The notes under the pieces are model-generated. The model was not told the origin of the DNA. It did no database searches and saw only the letters and a list, made by a program, of their open reading frames with translations. From Thermoplasmata archaeon (GTDB lineage Archaea > Thermoplasmatota > Thermoplasmata > Thermoplasmatales > Thermoplasmataceae), in the NCBI GenBank assembly GCA_021793945.1, contig JAJYRT010000106.1, positions 1 through 6,393 of the forward strand: 6,393 bases of DNA. The letters are read 5' to 3'. Positions 1 to 6,326 of the stretch are shown one piece after another; position 1 is the stretch's first letter; every line of letters starts with the position of its first letter. The position numbers were made by a program, and so were the translations under genes.

Positions 1-594
1 TTTTATCTTGCTACGACCTTCGGTCTCGGAATCTCCATTGGAATAATGGCAGTGGCCAATATATCCGGTGGTCACGTCAACCCTGCCGTGACTATTTCAC
101 TGTTCATTGCAGGCAGATTTCCAGGCAAGCATGTTGTTCAGTACATCGTGGCCCAACTTATAGGTGCAGTTCTGGCTTCAGCAACGGTTGGATTATTATT
201 TGGGTACAATGTCGCCAATTCCGTACAGTTTGGTGCGACTATCCCCGGGTCGAGGGGTCCATTGATAGCCTTTGCGGGAGAATTAATCATGACTTTCTTC
301 TTCCTCTGGACAATTATGGGTGTAACGTCAAGGACAAATAACACTGCAATAATAGCCGTGGTCATCGGCATTTACGTTTCTATCATGATATTCATGCTCG
401 CAACAGTGAGTGGCGGATCAATCAATCCCGCAAGATCATTCGGTCCAGCGGTTTTATCCGGGATCCTGCTGAAAGGCCAATATTTTCAGTGGATATACTG
501 GGTGGCTCCAATTATAGGGGGTTCTCTTGGTGCCCTATCATACAAGTTCATGTATTATGAAAAGGGGAAGATCCATTATGCTCCTGAAAACTGA
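1..594 (+). CDS. Aquaporin (MIP family), AqpM-like; 5' end cut off by the window
   Basis: Integral membrane channel of the major intrinsic protein family, passing water and possibly small neutral solutes. The frame is open from base 1 and 197 codons are visible. The first NPA motif (SGGHVNPAVT, N at visible residue 27) and the second (SGGSINPARSFGP, N at residue 142) are both intact. About five membrane segments remain (roughly residues 4-22, 44-67, 85-107, 115-137 and 164-185); TM1 and the start of TM2 are missing. The internal ATG at 46 is not the real start, because conserved TM2 lies upstream of it. Aligned by hand to AQP1, the aromatic/arginine filter reads Phe7, Ile130, Gly139, Arg145. 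As I recall, methanogen AqpM has Phe, Ile, Ser, Arg. The usual aquaporin His is thus Ile, giving a wider, less polar pore. The gene ends in TGA and is followed by a hairpin and T-run. The family call is firm; the solute is not. Confidence 0.95.
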   Translation, partial: FYLATTFGLGISIGIMAVANISGGHVNPAVTISLFIAGRFPGKHVVQYIVAQLIGAVLASATVGLLFGYNVANSVQFGATIPGSRGPLIAFAGELIMTFFFLWTIMGVTSRTNNTAIIAVVIGIYVSIMIFMLATVSGGSINPARSFGPAVLSGILLKGQYFQWIYWVAPIIGGSLGALSYKFMYYEKGKIHYAPEN

Positions 595-598
595 TCTC

Positions 599-626
599 GT
601 AAATAATTTTATTATTTACCATTTTT
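599..626 (+). terminator. Hairpin plus T5 after the aquaporin gene
   Basis: A perfect 9-bp inverted repeat (GTAAATAAT at 599-607, ATTATTTAC at 611-619) with a 3-nt TTT loop begins 5 nt after the stop codon and is followed by T5 at 622-626. Archaeal termination mainly needs the T-rich stretch. The AT-only stem may help or may be incidental. The rest of the gap to 755 shows nothing gene-like that I can support. Confidence 0.55.
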
Positions 627-755
627 AGTCGTCGAAGCCACACAGAGCGGTTGTCAAAACGATATGTCGATCAGATGGGACCAATTTTATTCATGTTGTC
701 TGTTATTTGCAATTAAAGTTACCAATAACCGGTGAGCGCCTTCTTTTTCATATTT

Positions 756-765
756 AAAAAAAAAA
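756..765 (-). terminator. T10 run terminating the thiolase-DUF35 operon
   Basis: Ten consecutive A on the + strand read as T10 on the - strand, beginning 17 nt after the DUF35 stop codon. This is a strong match to the oligo-T terminators used by archaeal RNA polymerase. It lies in the convergent gap facing the aquaporin gene. Confidence 0.65.
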
Positions 766-782
766 TAATTTGGTTGGAGAAT

Positions 783-1295
783 TTACCTTCTCTTCTTCTT
801 GTCAGGCTGCGCGACAGGGACGAAATAGACATCAGTAGGACTGAATTTCTGGTTTCTCCTGAACTTTGCAGTTACTGGCATTCCCACGTACAGATCATTG
901 AGGTCAGCGCCAATAAGCCGGGCCATGAAGAGGGAATCGACATTCTCGAACTCAACCATAATCAGATTGAACGGTGTTTCCTTAAGGAATTCCTCACTAC
1001 CGAAATAGCACGTTGTGTATGTATGCACCTTTCCTGTATTTGGCAACTGATACCATTCGGTTTCAGCACCGCACATCATGCAGTGGGATCTGGGTGTTGC
1101 ATAAGTATACCCGCAATTCTTGCACTTGCTGCCCATGATTTTCCTCTTGCCGAGTGCCCTGAAGAATTCAGAGTCCTGTGCATAGCTGTGAATATAATCT
1201 ATTTCGTAATGGGATTTCACTATCAGGGGATCAATGCTGTAAACCTCAGTCCCGCTTTGTGTCTCCTCCATTTTTGCGTTTGGGTTGATTGTCAT
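783..1295 (-). CDS. DUF35 protein: zinc ribbon plus OB fold, partner of the thiolase homologue
   Basis: 170 aa, the usual size for stand-alone DUF35 proteins. It has an N-terminal helical segment (about 25-52), a rubredoxin-like zinc ribbon with ligands C58, C61, C72 and C75 (CKNC, then CMMC), and an OB fold (about 84-162) opening with GKVHTYTT. It ends in a basic tail, KKKRR. In archaeal mevalonate synthesis a DUF35 protein bridges acetoacetyl-CoA thiolase and HMG-CoA synthase and shares the CoA site. In steroid catabolism the DUF35 domain of ChsH2 partners the aldolase Ltp2. Here its ATG overlaps the stop of the upstream thiolase-like gene (ATGA at 1292-1295). A Shine-Dalgarno GGAGG at 1303-1307, 7 nt before the ATG, fixes the start. 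Translational coupling implies an equimolar cytosolic complex. No HMG-CoA synthase is adjacent, so I do not assign it to mevalonate synthesis. The family call is firm and the reaction is open. Confidence 0.93.
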   Translation of the reverse strand: MTINPNAKMEETQSGTEVYSIDPLIVKSHYEIDYIHSYAQDSEFFRALGKRKIMGSKCKNCGYTYATPRSHCMMCGAETEWYQLPNTGKVHTYTTCYFGSEEFLKETPFNLIMVEFENVDSLFMARLIGADLNDLYVGMPVTAKFRRNQKFSPTDVYFVPVAQPDKKKRR

Positions 1296-2572
1296 TTGAC
1301 CGCCTCCATTATGGTTGCAGTAACATAAGTTCCAGTTCCCGCATGGCTGTGTATCAGCCCCCTCTTCGGGTTGTTCAGCTGAAGGTAATCGTCCTTGAAG
1401 TGCTTCTTGACTGTACGCTGGAGCTGCCAGAACATGAACACCGATTGCATTATCCCTGTAGCTCCCACAGGGTGACCTGAAGCCAGCAGTCCGCCGGACG
1501 GGTTGACCGGTATTTTTCCCTTAAGCTCGGATTTGCCATCCTCAATGAATTTCCCCCCCTCACCGTACTTGCAGAGTCCAAGATCTTCATACGTCTGTAT
1601 CTCTGAGGAGGTGTACGCATCATGAAGCTCTATAAGGTCAAGTTCCTCAATGGGGTCTGTGATTCCAGCGCCATCGTATGCCTCCTTGGCAGCGGTTCTT
1701 CCGGCTCTGAAGGAGTGGACACCGGGGTACTTCAATCCTGAATAATCAGATTCCTTCTCGTTTGGAAGGAGTGGAACCTTTCCCATTGGCCTGTCCGATA
1801 ATCTCATTGTATCAGTTCCGGTGCCTATACTCTTTATAAGAACCGGTCTGTCAGTTATTTCAAAGGCCTTCTCTTCAGAAGCAAGTATTGAAACAGCAGC
1901 TCCATCTGACATTGTACAAACGTCTAGCCGGGTCAGCGGGTAAGCAACCATGGGTGAATTTCGTACGTCACTTACAGTCAGGTTCATCGGGCTCTGAGCA
2001 TAGGGATTATGAATGGCATTCCTGTGGTTCTTGACAGACACCTTGGCCAGCTGCTCTACTGTCGTACCGAATTCGTGCATGTGCCTTACAGCCATCATGG
2101 CATAATATCCAGTATAAAATCCTCCAACGGGGTAATCAAAGTTTGTATCGCTCGCAAGGGCAATGAATTCATTTCCCTTCCATGTGTTTACGTGTGACAT
2201 CGTCTCGAAGCCATAGACTGCGCAGGTATCCATTCTTCCGGAAGCTATTTCCTCGTATCCTGTCTGGAATGCGAGTCCGCCAGTTGCTCCTCCCCCTTCA
2301 ACTCTCTTGCTTGGTTTTGGGGTAAGGCCAAGATAGTCCTGCACCATAATCCCAGACATCAACTGTCTTTGGAAGTGGTCGGCAAAGTATGAAGCCACAG
2401 ATCCGTCAATGTCGTTAAGTGTAAGATGTACATCGTTCATTGCATAGTCAAAAGCCTTCTTGACACGCAACCTGAAGTCCATTTCCGGTGTAGCTTTGGC
2501 AAATTTTGTCACTCCGCCGGAAACCATGTATACATTTCTGCCCTTGTGTTTCATCAGTTCGCTATAATACAT
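1292..2572 (-). CDS. SCP2-type thiolase homologue lacking the nucleophilic Cys (possible aldolase or acyl-CoA lyase)
   Basis: 426 aa, thiolase fold, cytosolic, resembling archaeal acetoacetyl-CoA thiolase/SCP-x proteins. Recognisable elements are the N-terminal VYMVSGGVTKFAK (about 14-26), SDGAAVSIL (222-230), ELHDAY (315-320, with the SCP2-type His317), SGHPVGATG (365-373, catalytic-base His367) and a C-terminal HAGTGT (410-415). The nucleophile segment, normally of the form V/N-x-x-C-A-S/T-G, reads RVEGGGATGG at 90-99, so Gly95 (codon GGA, bases 2288-2290) replaces Cys. Two base changes would be needed to restore Cys, so a single read error is unlikely. Without that Cys an acyl-enzyme thiolase cycle is not expected. 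The Ltp2-ChsH2(DUF35) steroid side-chain aldolase is a known thiolase relative with a repurposed active site, and a similar C-C lyase role is my preferred inference. A non-catalytic scaffold is the alternative. ATG 2572 is chosen because a TATA box is centred 26 nt upstream, giving a leaderless mRNA. Met7 (2554) is a possible alternative. Confidence 0.9.
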   Translation of the reverse strand: MYYSELMKHKGRNVYMVSGGVTKFAKATPEMDFRLRVKKAFDYAMNDVHLTLNDIDGSVASYFADHFQRQLMSGIMVQDYLGLTPKPSKRVEGGGATGGLAFQTGYEEIASGRMDTCAVYGFETMSHVNTWKGNEFIALASDTNFDYPVGGFYTGYYAMMAVRHMHEFGTTVEQLAKVSVKNHRNAIHNPYAQSPMNLTVSDVRNSPMVAYPLTRLDVCTMSDGAAVSILASEEKAFEITDRPVLIKSIGTGTDTMRLSDRPMGKVPLLPNEKESDYSGLKYPGVHSFRAGRTAAKEAYDGAGITDPIEELDLIELHDAYTSSEIQTYEDLGLCKYGEGGKFIEDGKSELKGKIPVNPSGGLLASGHPVGATGIMQSVFMFWQLQRTVKKHFKDDYLQLNNPKRGLIHSHAGTGTYVTATIMEAVK

Positions 2573-2592
2573 TGGGGTTAAAAATATCTTGG

Positions 2593-2603
2593 TTATCTAA
2601 AAG
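2593..2603 (-). promoter_or_regulatory. TATA box of the thiolase-DUF35 operon
   Basis: On the - strand CTTTTAGATAA, close to the archaeal TATA consensus, is centred 26 nt upstream of ATG 2572. A purine-containing stretch that could serve as BRE lies just upstream. The spacing predicts transcription starting at or next to the ATG, that is, a leaderless mRNA. Confidence 0.5.
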
Positions 2604-2612
2604 CGTTCTTCT

Positions 2613-2627
2613 GAAAACCTTAATATT
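2613..2627 (+). promoter_or_regulatory. BRE/TATA promoter of the SDR gene
   Basis: GAAAAC (BRE-like, from 2613) followed by CTTAATATT (2619-2627), centred 25 nt upstream of the GTG start at 2648. This predicts a leaderless transcript. It shares a 75-bp divergent intergenic region with the thiolase promoter, so both genes may answer to a common regulator, though I see no clear operator. Confidence 0.5.
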
Positions 2628-2647
2628 TGCAAGAATGATAAAGCACC

Positions 2648-3493
2648 GTGAAAATAATTGTATTCGGTGGATCCGGTTTCATCGGAACCAACTTTATAAA
2701 ACTGTTTGGAGCAGAAGAAAATGCTTATTATTCCCGTCACAGATCGAGCGAGCTTGATGCGTTAGGCGCTAATTGGATTGAAGGGAACATTCTGGATGAA
2801 GCCAGAGTTATGGACGCAGTGAATGGCTACGATATCATCGTGGCAGCTGCCGGAACTTCAGATGAGAATGGCGAATCACACTTTGATGTACAGGTCAACG
2901 GGATGAAAAACATCGTAAAGGGAATCAAGAAAGTTGACAAGGATCAAAAACTGATCTATTTTTCCCACATAAACCTCGAGAAGGGAAAGACAGAATATTT
3001 CAGGGTGAAAAGGGTTGCTGAAGGCAATGTTCAGCTGGTGAAGAATCATCTCATAGTCCGTCCATCGTTCGTCTTCGGAGATGGGGATCACATCACCGGC
3101 AGGATCCTGGACATGGCCAGGCAGAGTATAGGAAAATTCCCCCAGGAAGGGGACCTCAGCCCGGTCCATGTAAATGACCTGATGACAGTTATCAAGAATT
3201 CCCTGGAGACAAGGGGAGCAATCAATGTGTCAGCCAGGAAAAAATTAAGCTTTCTCGATGCGATAAACACGGCAAGATCAGCGCTTGGGCAGCACCCGGC
3301 AAAGCCAGCAGGTAGGTTGTCAAGGAAGAGTTCCATAAGAAAAGCTTCCGAAAAGGGCATATTTACTCCAGAAGAGATCGACATGTTTTTGCTGGACTAC
3401 TACAGGGATAATACAATGCTTCTCGAAAGATATGTCAGCGAACCGCTTTCCTATGCTTCGTTTCTAGAAAATGCAGCAAGACCCAAAAGTTAG
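2648..3493 (+). CDS. NAD(P)-binding atypical SDR, NDUFA9-like epimerase/dehydratase family
   Basis: 281 aa Rossmann-fold protein. The glycine-rich dinucleotide site GGSGFIG is at 7-13. An AAAGT segment (66-70) follows the fourth strand. SHIN (106-109) and Y117-xxx-K121 resemble the SDR active-site Ser and Tyr-Lys. RPSFVFGDGD (138-147) and SPVHVNDL (171-178) are typical of the extended and atypical SDR families that include mitochondrial NDUFA9 and archaeal 'NDP-sugar epimerase-like' proteins. Those relatives range from sugar epimerases to non-catalytic NAD(P)H-binding subunits, so the substrate cannot be named. The start is a GTG, supported because the Rossmann strand begins at residue 2 and a TATA box sits 25 nt upstream. 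It is transcribed divergently from the thiolase operon. The stop codon lies 1 bp from the stop of the convergent gene. The C-terminal 60 residues are helical and basic in part (RLSRKSSIRK, 223-232). Confidence 0.85.
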   Translation: MKIIVFGGSGFIGTNFIKLFGAEENAYYSRHRSSELDALGANWIEGNILDEARVMDAVNGYDIIVAAAGTSDENGESHFDVQVNGMKNIVKGIKKVDKDQKLIYFSHINLEKGKTEYFRVKRVAEGNVQLVKNHLIVRPSFVFGDGDHITGRILDMARQSIGKFPQEGDLSPVHVNDLMTVIKNSLETRGAINVSARKKLSFLDAINTARSALGQHPAKPAGRLSRKSSIRKASEKGIFTPEEIDMFLLDYYRDNTMLLERYVSEPLSYASFLENAARPKS

Positions 3494-3512
3494 GTCACAT
3501 CAGCACGTGACC
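3493..3512. repeat. 6-bp inverted repeat at the convergent stop codons
   Basis: GGTCAC (3493-3498) and GTGACC (3507-3512) flank an 8-nt loop, exactly where the SDR gene and the facing gene end tail to tail. It could form a hairpin at either mRNA 3' end. Part of it codes for the C terminus of the - strand protein, so coding constraint or chance is also possible. Confidence 0.35.
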
Positions 3513-3980
3513 CATTGCTTCGCGATACGTGTAAAGGCTCAGCTTATGCAGATATTTCACTGCATAATCTGAAATAAAACCGCTGAAATCATTGTCGGCA
3601 CGGGCAGCTACCAGGTGCCCAAGAGCCTCCTGCATAAACGCGCTTGCGCTGAGCAGGTATGCAGATCTCAGATCCGCCTTGCTCATCTTTTCTTTCATGT
3701 CTATCCATGTCTCCTCAGTTCTTCTAATTTTCTTTCTCTGCTCATCCAGTAGTTTAATGTCGCTGTCATAGATGCCGCTAGAAATTGTATCCAGCATATC
3801 AAGTATCTCCCTGGTTTCCTGCAGTTTTGATCCAGACGAGATAGCCAGTCCGATGTTTGCCTGGGCAAGCCTTATGCTTGCCTCATAGAGGAAAAAATCG
3901 TGGTTAAGTGGAATTTCTTTTTCAATAAGATCGCAGAAAGCGACATTAACATTTTCGCCATCATCTATTCCTTCTGCCAT
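3495..3980 (-). CDS. Unrecognised helical protein encoded directly after tRNA-Gln
   Basis: 161 aa. I recognise no family. No signal peptide, membrane segment or metal-binding cysteine set is visible; the only Cys is C16. The sequence looks almost entirely alpha-helical, with an acidic N terminus, amphipathic stretches at about 25-48 and 51-69, a charged segment (DEQRKKIRRTEETW, 79-92) and a C-terminal pair of helices (about 102-127 and 133-160) rich in Ala, Leu and Tyr. A cytosolic helical bundle is the likely shape. ATG 3980 is chosen because GGTGAT (3984-3989) stands 3 nt upstream and matches the archaeal anti-Shine-Dalgarno. The leader is only the 17 nt after tRNA-Gln, and no TATA box is visible at the leaderless spacing, so it is probably read from the tRNA promoter. 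It ends 1 bp from the SDR gene. Coding status is supported by length, start signals and context; function is unknown. Confidence 0.75.
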   Translation of the reverse strand: MAEGIDDGENVNVAFCDLIEKEIPLNHDFFLYEASIRLAQANIGLAISSGSKLQETREILDMLDTISSGIYDSDIKLLDEQRKKIRRTEETWIDMKEKMSKADLRSAYLLSASAFMQEALGHLVAARADNDFSGFISDYAVKYLHKLSLYTYREAMGHVLM

Positions 3981-3997
3981 AAAATCACCATCATAAG

Positions 3998-4070
3998 TAG
4001 CTCCGGGCAGATTCGAACTGCCGTCGACGGGTCCAGAGCCCGTTATGCTTGGCCACTACACCACGGAGCT
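3998..4070 (-). tRNA. tRNA-Gln (anticodon CUG)
   Basis: 73 nt, complete cloverleaf. The acceptor stem AGCTCCG/CGGAGCT is a perfect 7 bp. The D arm GTGT/GCAT carries G-U wobbles at 10-25 and 13-22, and G18G19 are present. The anticodon stem ACGGG/CCCGT closes the loop CTCTGGA, giving anticodon CTG for codon CAG. The variable region is CGAC, and the T arm GGCAG-TTCGAAT-CTGCC is perfect. The discriminator is A, CCA is not encoded, and there is no intron. In archaea this tRNA is first charged with Glu by a non-discriminating GluRS and then amidated by GatDE. The A1-U72 pair and U13-G22 wobble fit that pathway. Confidence 0.97.
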
Positions 4071-4095
4071 ATGCATAACGGCTATTGTCAATGCC

Positions 4096-4110
4096 CTTTA
4101 ATATTTTTCC
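4096..4110 (-). promoter_or_regulatory. Promoter of tRNA-Gln and the downstream gene
   Basis: On the - strand GGAAAAATATTAAAG holds a BRE-like GGAAA and a TATA box, AAATATTAAA (4097-4106), centred about 31 nt upstream of the tRNA 5' end. This is the same distance as for the tRNA-Asn TATA box. It probably also drives the protein gene at 3495-3980. Confidence 0.55.
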
Positions 4111-4160
4111 CTGACTCTGTTGTTGATGTATAGATTCTCTCCTCTTATAGCATAAGTAAA

Positions 4161-4169
4161 GTTAAATAT
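4161..4169 (+). promoter_or_regulatory. TATA box of the 128-aa gene
   Basis: GTTAAATAT is centred 25 nt upstream of the GTG start at 4190, the leaderless spacing also seen at the thiolase and SDR genes. An ATG at 4168 overlaps the box but opens only a 17-codon frame out of phase with the gene. Confidence 0.5.
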
Positions 4170-4189
4170 GGAAAATCCAATAAAGAAAA

Positions 4190-4576
4190 GTGAAGAACTG
4201 GAGCGGTCATCTTTATTTTGATGATAAATTTCAATGGAAGAATCTTGATAAGGCCTTTCCTGAACTGTGGGATCTTATAAGCAGCGAGACAAAACAGAAC
4301 GTCGAGGAAGAGCAATATGATCAGGTTGCTCTTGGGCTGAATATGGCTGAAATAGAGAAGAACAAAAAACCAATGGGATACACGAAGGAAGGATCAAAGT
4401 ACAGGATGATTTTCCCTCAAAATATGAAGGAGATGATAATCTACAGGGGAGTACCCTCCGAAGATATCCGTGAAATTACGGAGAAGGTACAGAAGATACT
4501 GAAGAACAAGAAGATCAAGACCACTGTAGACTATGACAAAATGCTGCTTTACGATATCAGGAAAAGACGAAAGTAA
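4190..4576 (+). CDS. Unrecognised small charged protein
   Basis: 128 aa with a GTG start. I recognise no family. The N-terminal part (1-35) is rich in aromatics (WSGHLYFDDKFQW) and contains FPELWDLI. The middle (36-62) is an acidic-to-basic helix. The C-terminal half (68-128) reads as a compact alpha/beta segment, with likely strands at 71-75 and 82-86, a helix at 90-106, a strand at 109-113 and a final helix ending in a basic tail, RKRRK. Lysine content is high, and no cysteine or membrane segment is present. The size and basic tail would allow nucleic-acid binding, but no known motif supports that. The start is backed by the TATA box 25 nt upstream; no Shine-Dalgarno is needed if the mRNA is leaderless. 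The next gene starts 80 nt downstream with its own TATA box, so this is probably a separate transcript. Confidence 0.72.
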   Translation: MKNWSGHLYFDDKFQWKNLDKAFPELWDLISSETKQNVEEEQYDQVALGLNMAEIEKNKKPMGYTKEGSKYRMIFPQNMKEMIIYRGVPSEDIREITEKVQKILKNKKIKTTVDYDKMLLYDIRKRRK

Positions 4577-4604
4577 AATCTCATTCCAGCTAGATATTAT
4601 AAGC

Positions 4605-4621
4605 TCTTAAAAATATTAAGA
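4605..4621. promoter_or_regulatory. Dyad upstream of the HTH gene, possible operator
   Basis: TCTTAA (4605-4610) and TTAAGA (4616-4621) form a 6-bp inverted repeat around AAATA. It abuts the upstream edge of the TATA box at 4624-4632, where a bound regulator would affect TFB/TBP loading. Autoregulation by the downstream HTH protein is conceivable but unproven. The dyad is AT-rich and may be chance. Confidence 0.3.
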
Positions 4622-4623
4622 AA

Positions 4624-4632
4624 TAATTATAT
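4624..4632 (+). promoter_or_regulatory. TATA box of the HTH/aTrm56-HD operon
   Basis: TAATTATAT is centred about 29 nt upstream of ATG 4657. This implies no leader or a leader of a few nucleotides, and no Shine-Dalgarno sequence is visible before the ATG. Confidence 0.5.
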
Positions 4633-4656
4633 CACATCGTGCCATAGGGATTCCAT

Positions 4657-5160
4657 ATGGTCAGCAGAATAAAGGTGGTAAACGACATAGGTGAGTTAGT
4701 ATCAATTTTCCATGCTGCCGACACTGATGTGAAAAGGAGGCTCCTTCTTGATCTGGCATCTAGCTGGGTGACTATGCCGCAGATAGACGAGAAATATGGT
4801 ACACTCGGCAAGAAAGCACTCCTCTATCTAGATAAGATAAAGCTCATTGAAAGCCAGTGGATAACCAGTGAAAAGGGCCCAGAAAAGGCATATCATACTT
4901 ATTATACCAGCGTGCAGATCAATCTTCTAGGATCCATGGGCGAACTGGCAGACATAATCTACGCAACCACATTTTCAGACGTCGATCTGGAGAAATATGA
5001 AGAGGGAATAAAAGGAATGATGGTTGGTGGGGAAGGCGTATTCATGGGTGAAGTGGCTGAAAAACTCGGTATATCGCAGACACTCCTCAGGGGCATTGTT
5101 AAGAGATCTAGCATATTGCAGATAAAAGGGTTCAAGATTGAACTTATCGAAAGCCAGTAG
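4657..5160 (+). CDS. Archaeal ArsR-like winged-HTH protein with two HTH segments
   Basis: 167 aa. The N-terminal part (about 11-90) fits a winged helix: TDVKRRLLLDL leads into WVTMPQIDEKYG and GKKALLYLDKIKLIESQW, then a wing and the conserved-looking PEKAYHTYYTSVQINL (75-90). The central region (93-120) is helical. A second HTH, FMGEVAEKLGISQTLLRGIVKRSS (129-152), lies near the C terminus. I recognise this as the euryarchaeal ArsR-like family often found beside aTrm56 and HD-domain genes. That link is from memory, not a search. No metal-sensing cysteines are present (the protein has no Cys), so a metal sensor of classical ArsR type is unlikely. It is probably a cytosolic DNA- or RNA-binding protein. 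The next gene starts 21 nt downstream, indicating an operon. ATG 4657 is supported by the TATA box about 29 nt upstream. Confidence 0.85.
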   Translation: MVSRIKVVNDIGELVSIFHAADTDVKRRLLLDLASSWVTMPQIDEKYGTLGKKALLYLDKIKLIESQWITSEKGPEKAYHTYYTSVQINLLGSMGELADIIYATTFSDVDLEKYEEGIKGMMVGGEGVFMGEVAEKLGISQTLLRGIVKRSSILQIKGFKIELIESQ

Positions 5161-6210
<1,050 letters not shown>

Positions 6211-6259
6211 ATCCATAGCGTTGACTCCATTAATTTGTTGACCGCAGACCTTGTCTAAG

Positions 6260-6265
6260 TTTTTT
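6260..6265 (+). terminator. T6 run after the aTrm56-HD gene
   Basis: Six consecutive T, 49 nt after the stop codon and with no strong stem, fit a simple archaeal oligo-T terminator separating this operon from the tRNA-Asn promoter. Confidence 0.45.
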
Positions 6266-6284
6266 CGAGAAACAGCCATACTGC

Positions 6285-6300
6285 GAAAAGATTAAAAGTA
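6285..6300 (+). promoter_or_regulatory. Promoter of tRNA-Asn
   Basis: GAAAAG (BRE-like, from 6285) followed by ATTAAAAGTA (6291-6300), centred about 31 nt upstream of the tRNA 5' end. The same spacing is seen at the tRNA-Gln promoter. Confidence 0.5.
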
Positions 6301-6326
6301 AGAAATCTCTTAACCATAGTTGTCTT

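Noticed and set aside
46..48. ATG as start of the aquaporin gene
   Set aside because: The frame is open to base 1, and residues upstream of this Met (including the filter Phe) belong to conserved TM2.
732..1328. 198-codon open frame on + over the DUF35 gene
   Set aside because: It is antisense to a protein with clear zinc-ribbon and OB-fold motifs. The translation has no recognisable domain, and no start signals are visible.
2554..2572. Met7 as the thiolase-homologue start
   Set aside because: Possible by family alignment, but the TATA box spacing fits ATG 2572 better. Kept only as an alternative.
4168..4221. Short ATG frame upstream of the 128-aa gene
   Set aside because: It has only 17 codons, overlaps the TATA box, is out of phase, and has no family or ribosome-binding evidence.
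4588..4605. AGCT-N10-AGCT near the end of the 128-aa gene
   Set aside because: Each arm is a 4-bp self-palindrome and the inner bases do not extend the pairing.
6299..6312. TAAGA-AATC-TCTTA inverted repeat before tRNA-Asn
   Set aside because: A 5-bp AT-rich repeat between the TATA box and the tRNA is too short to separate from chance.
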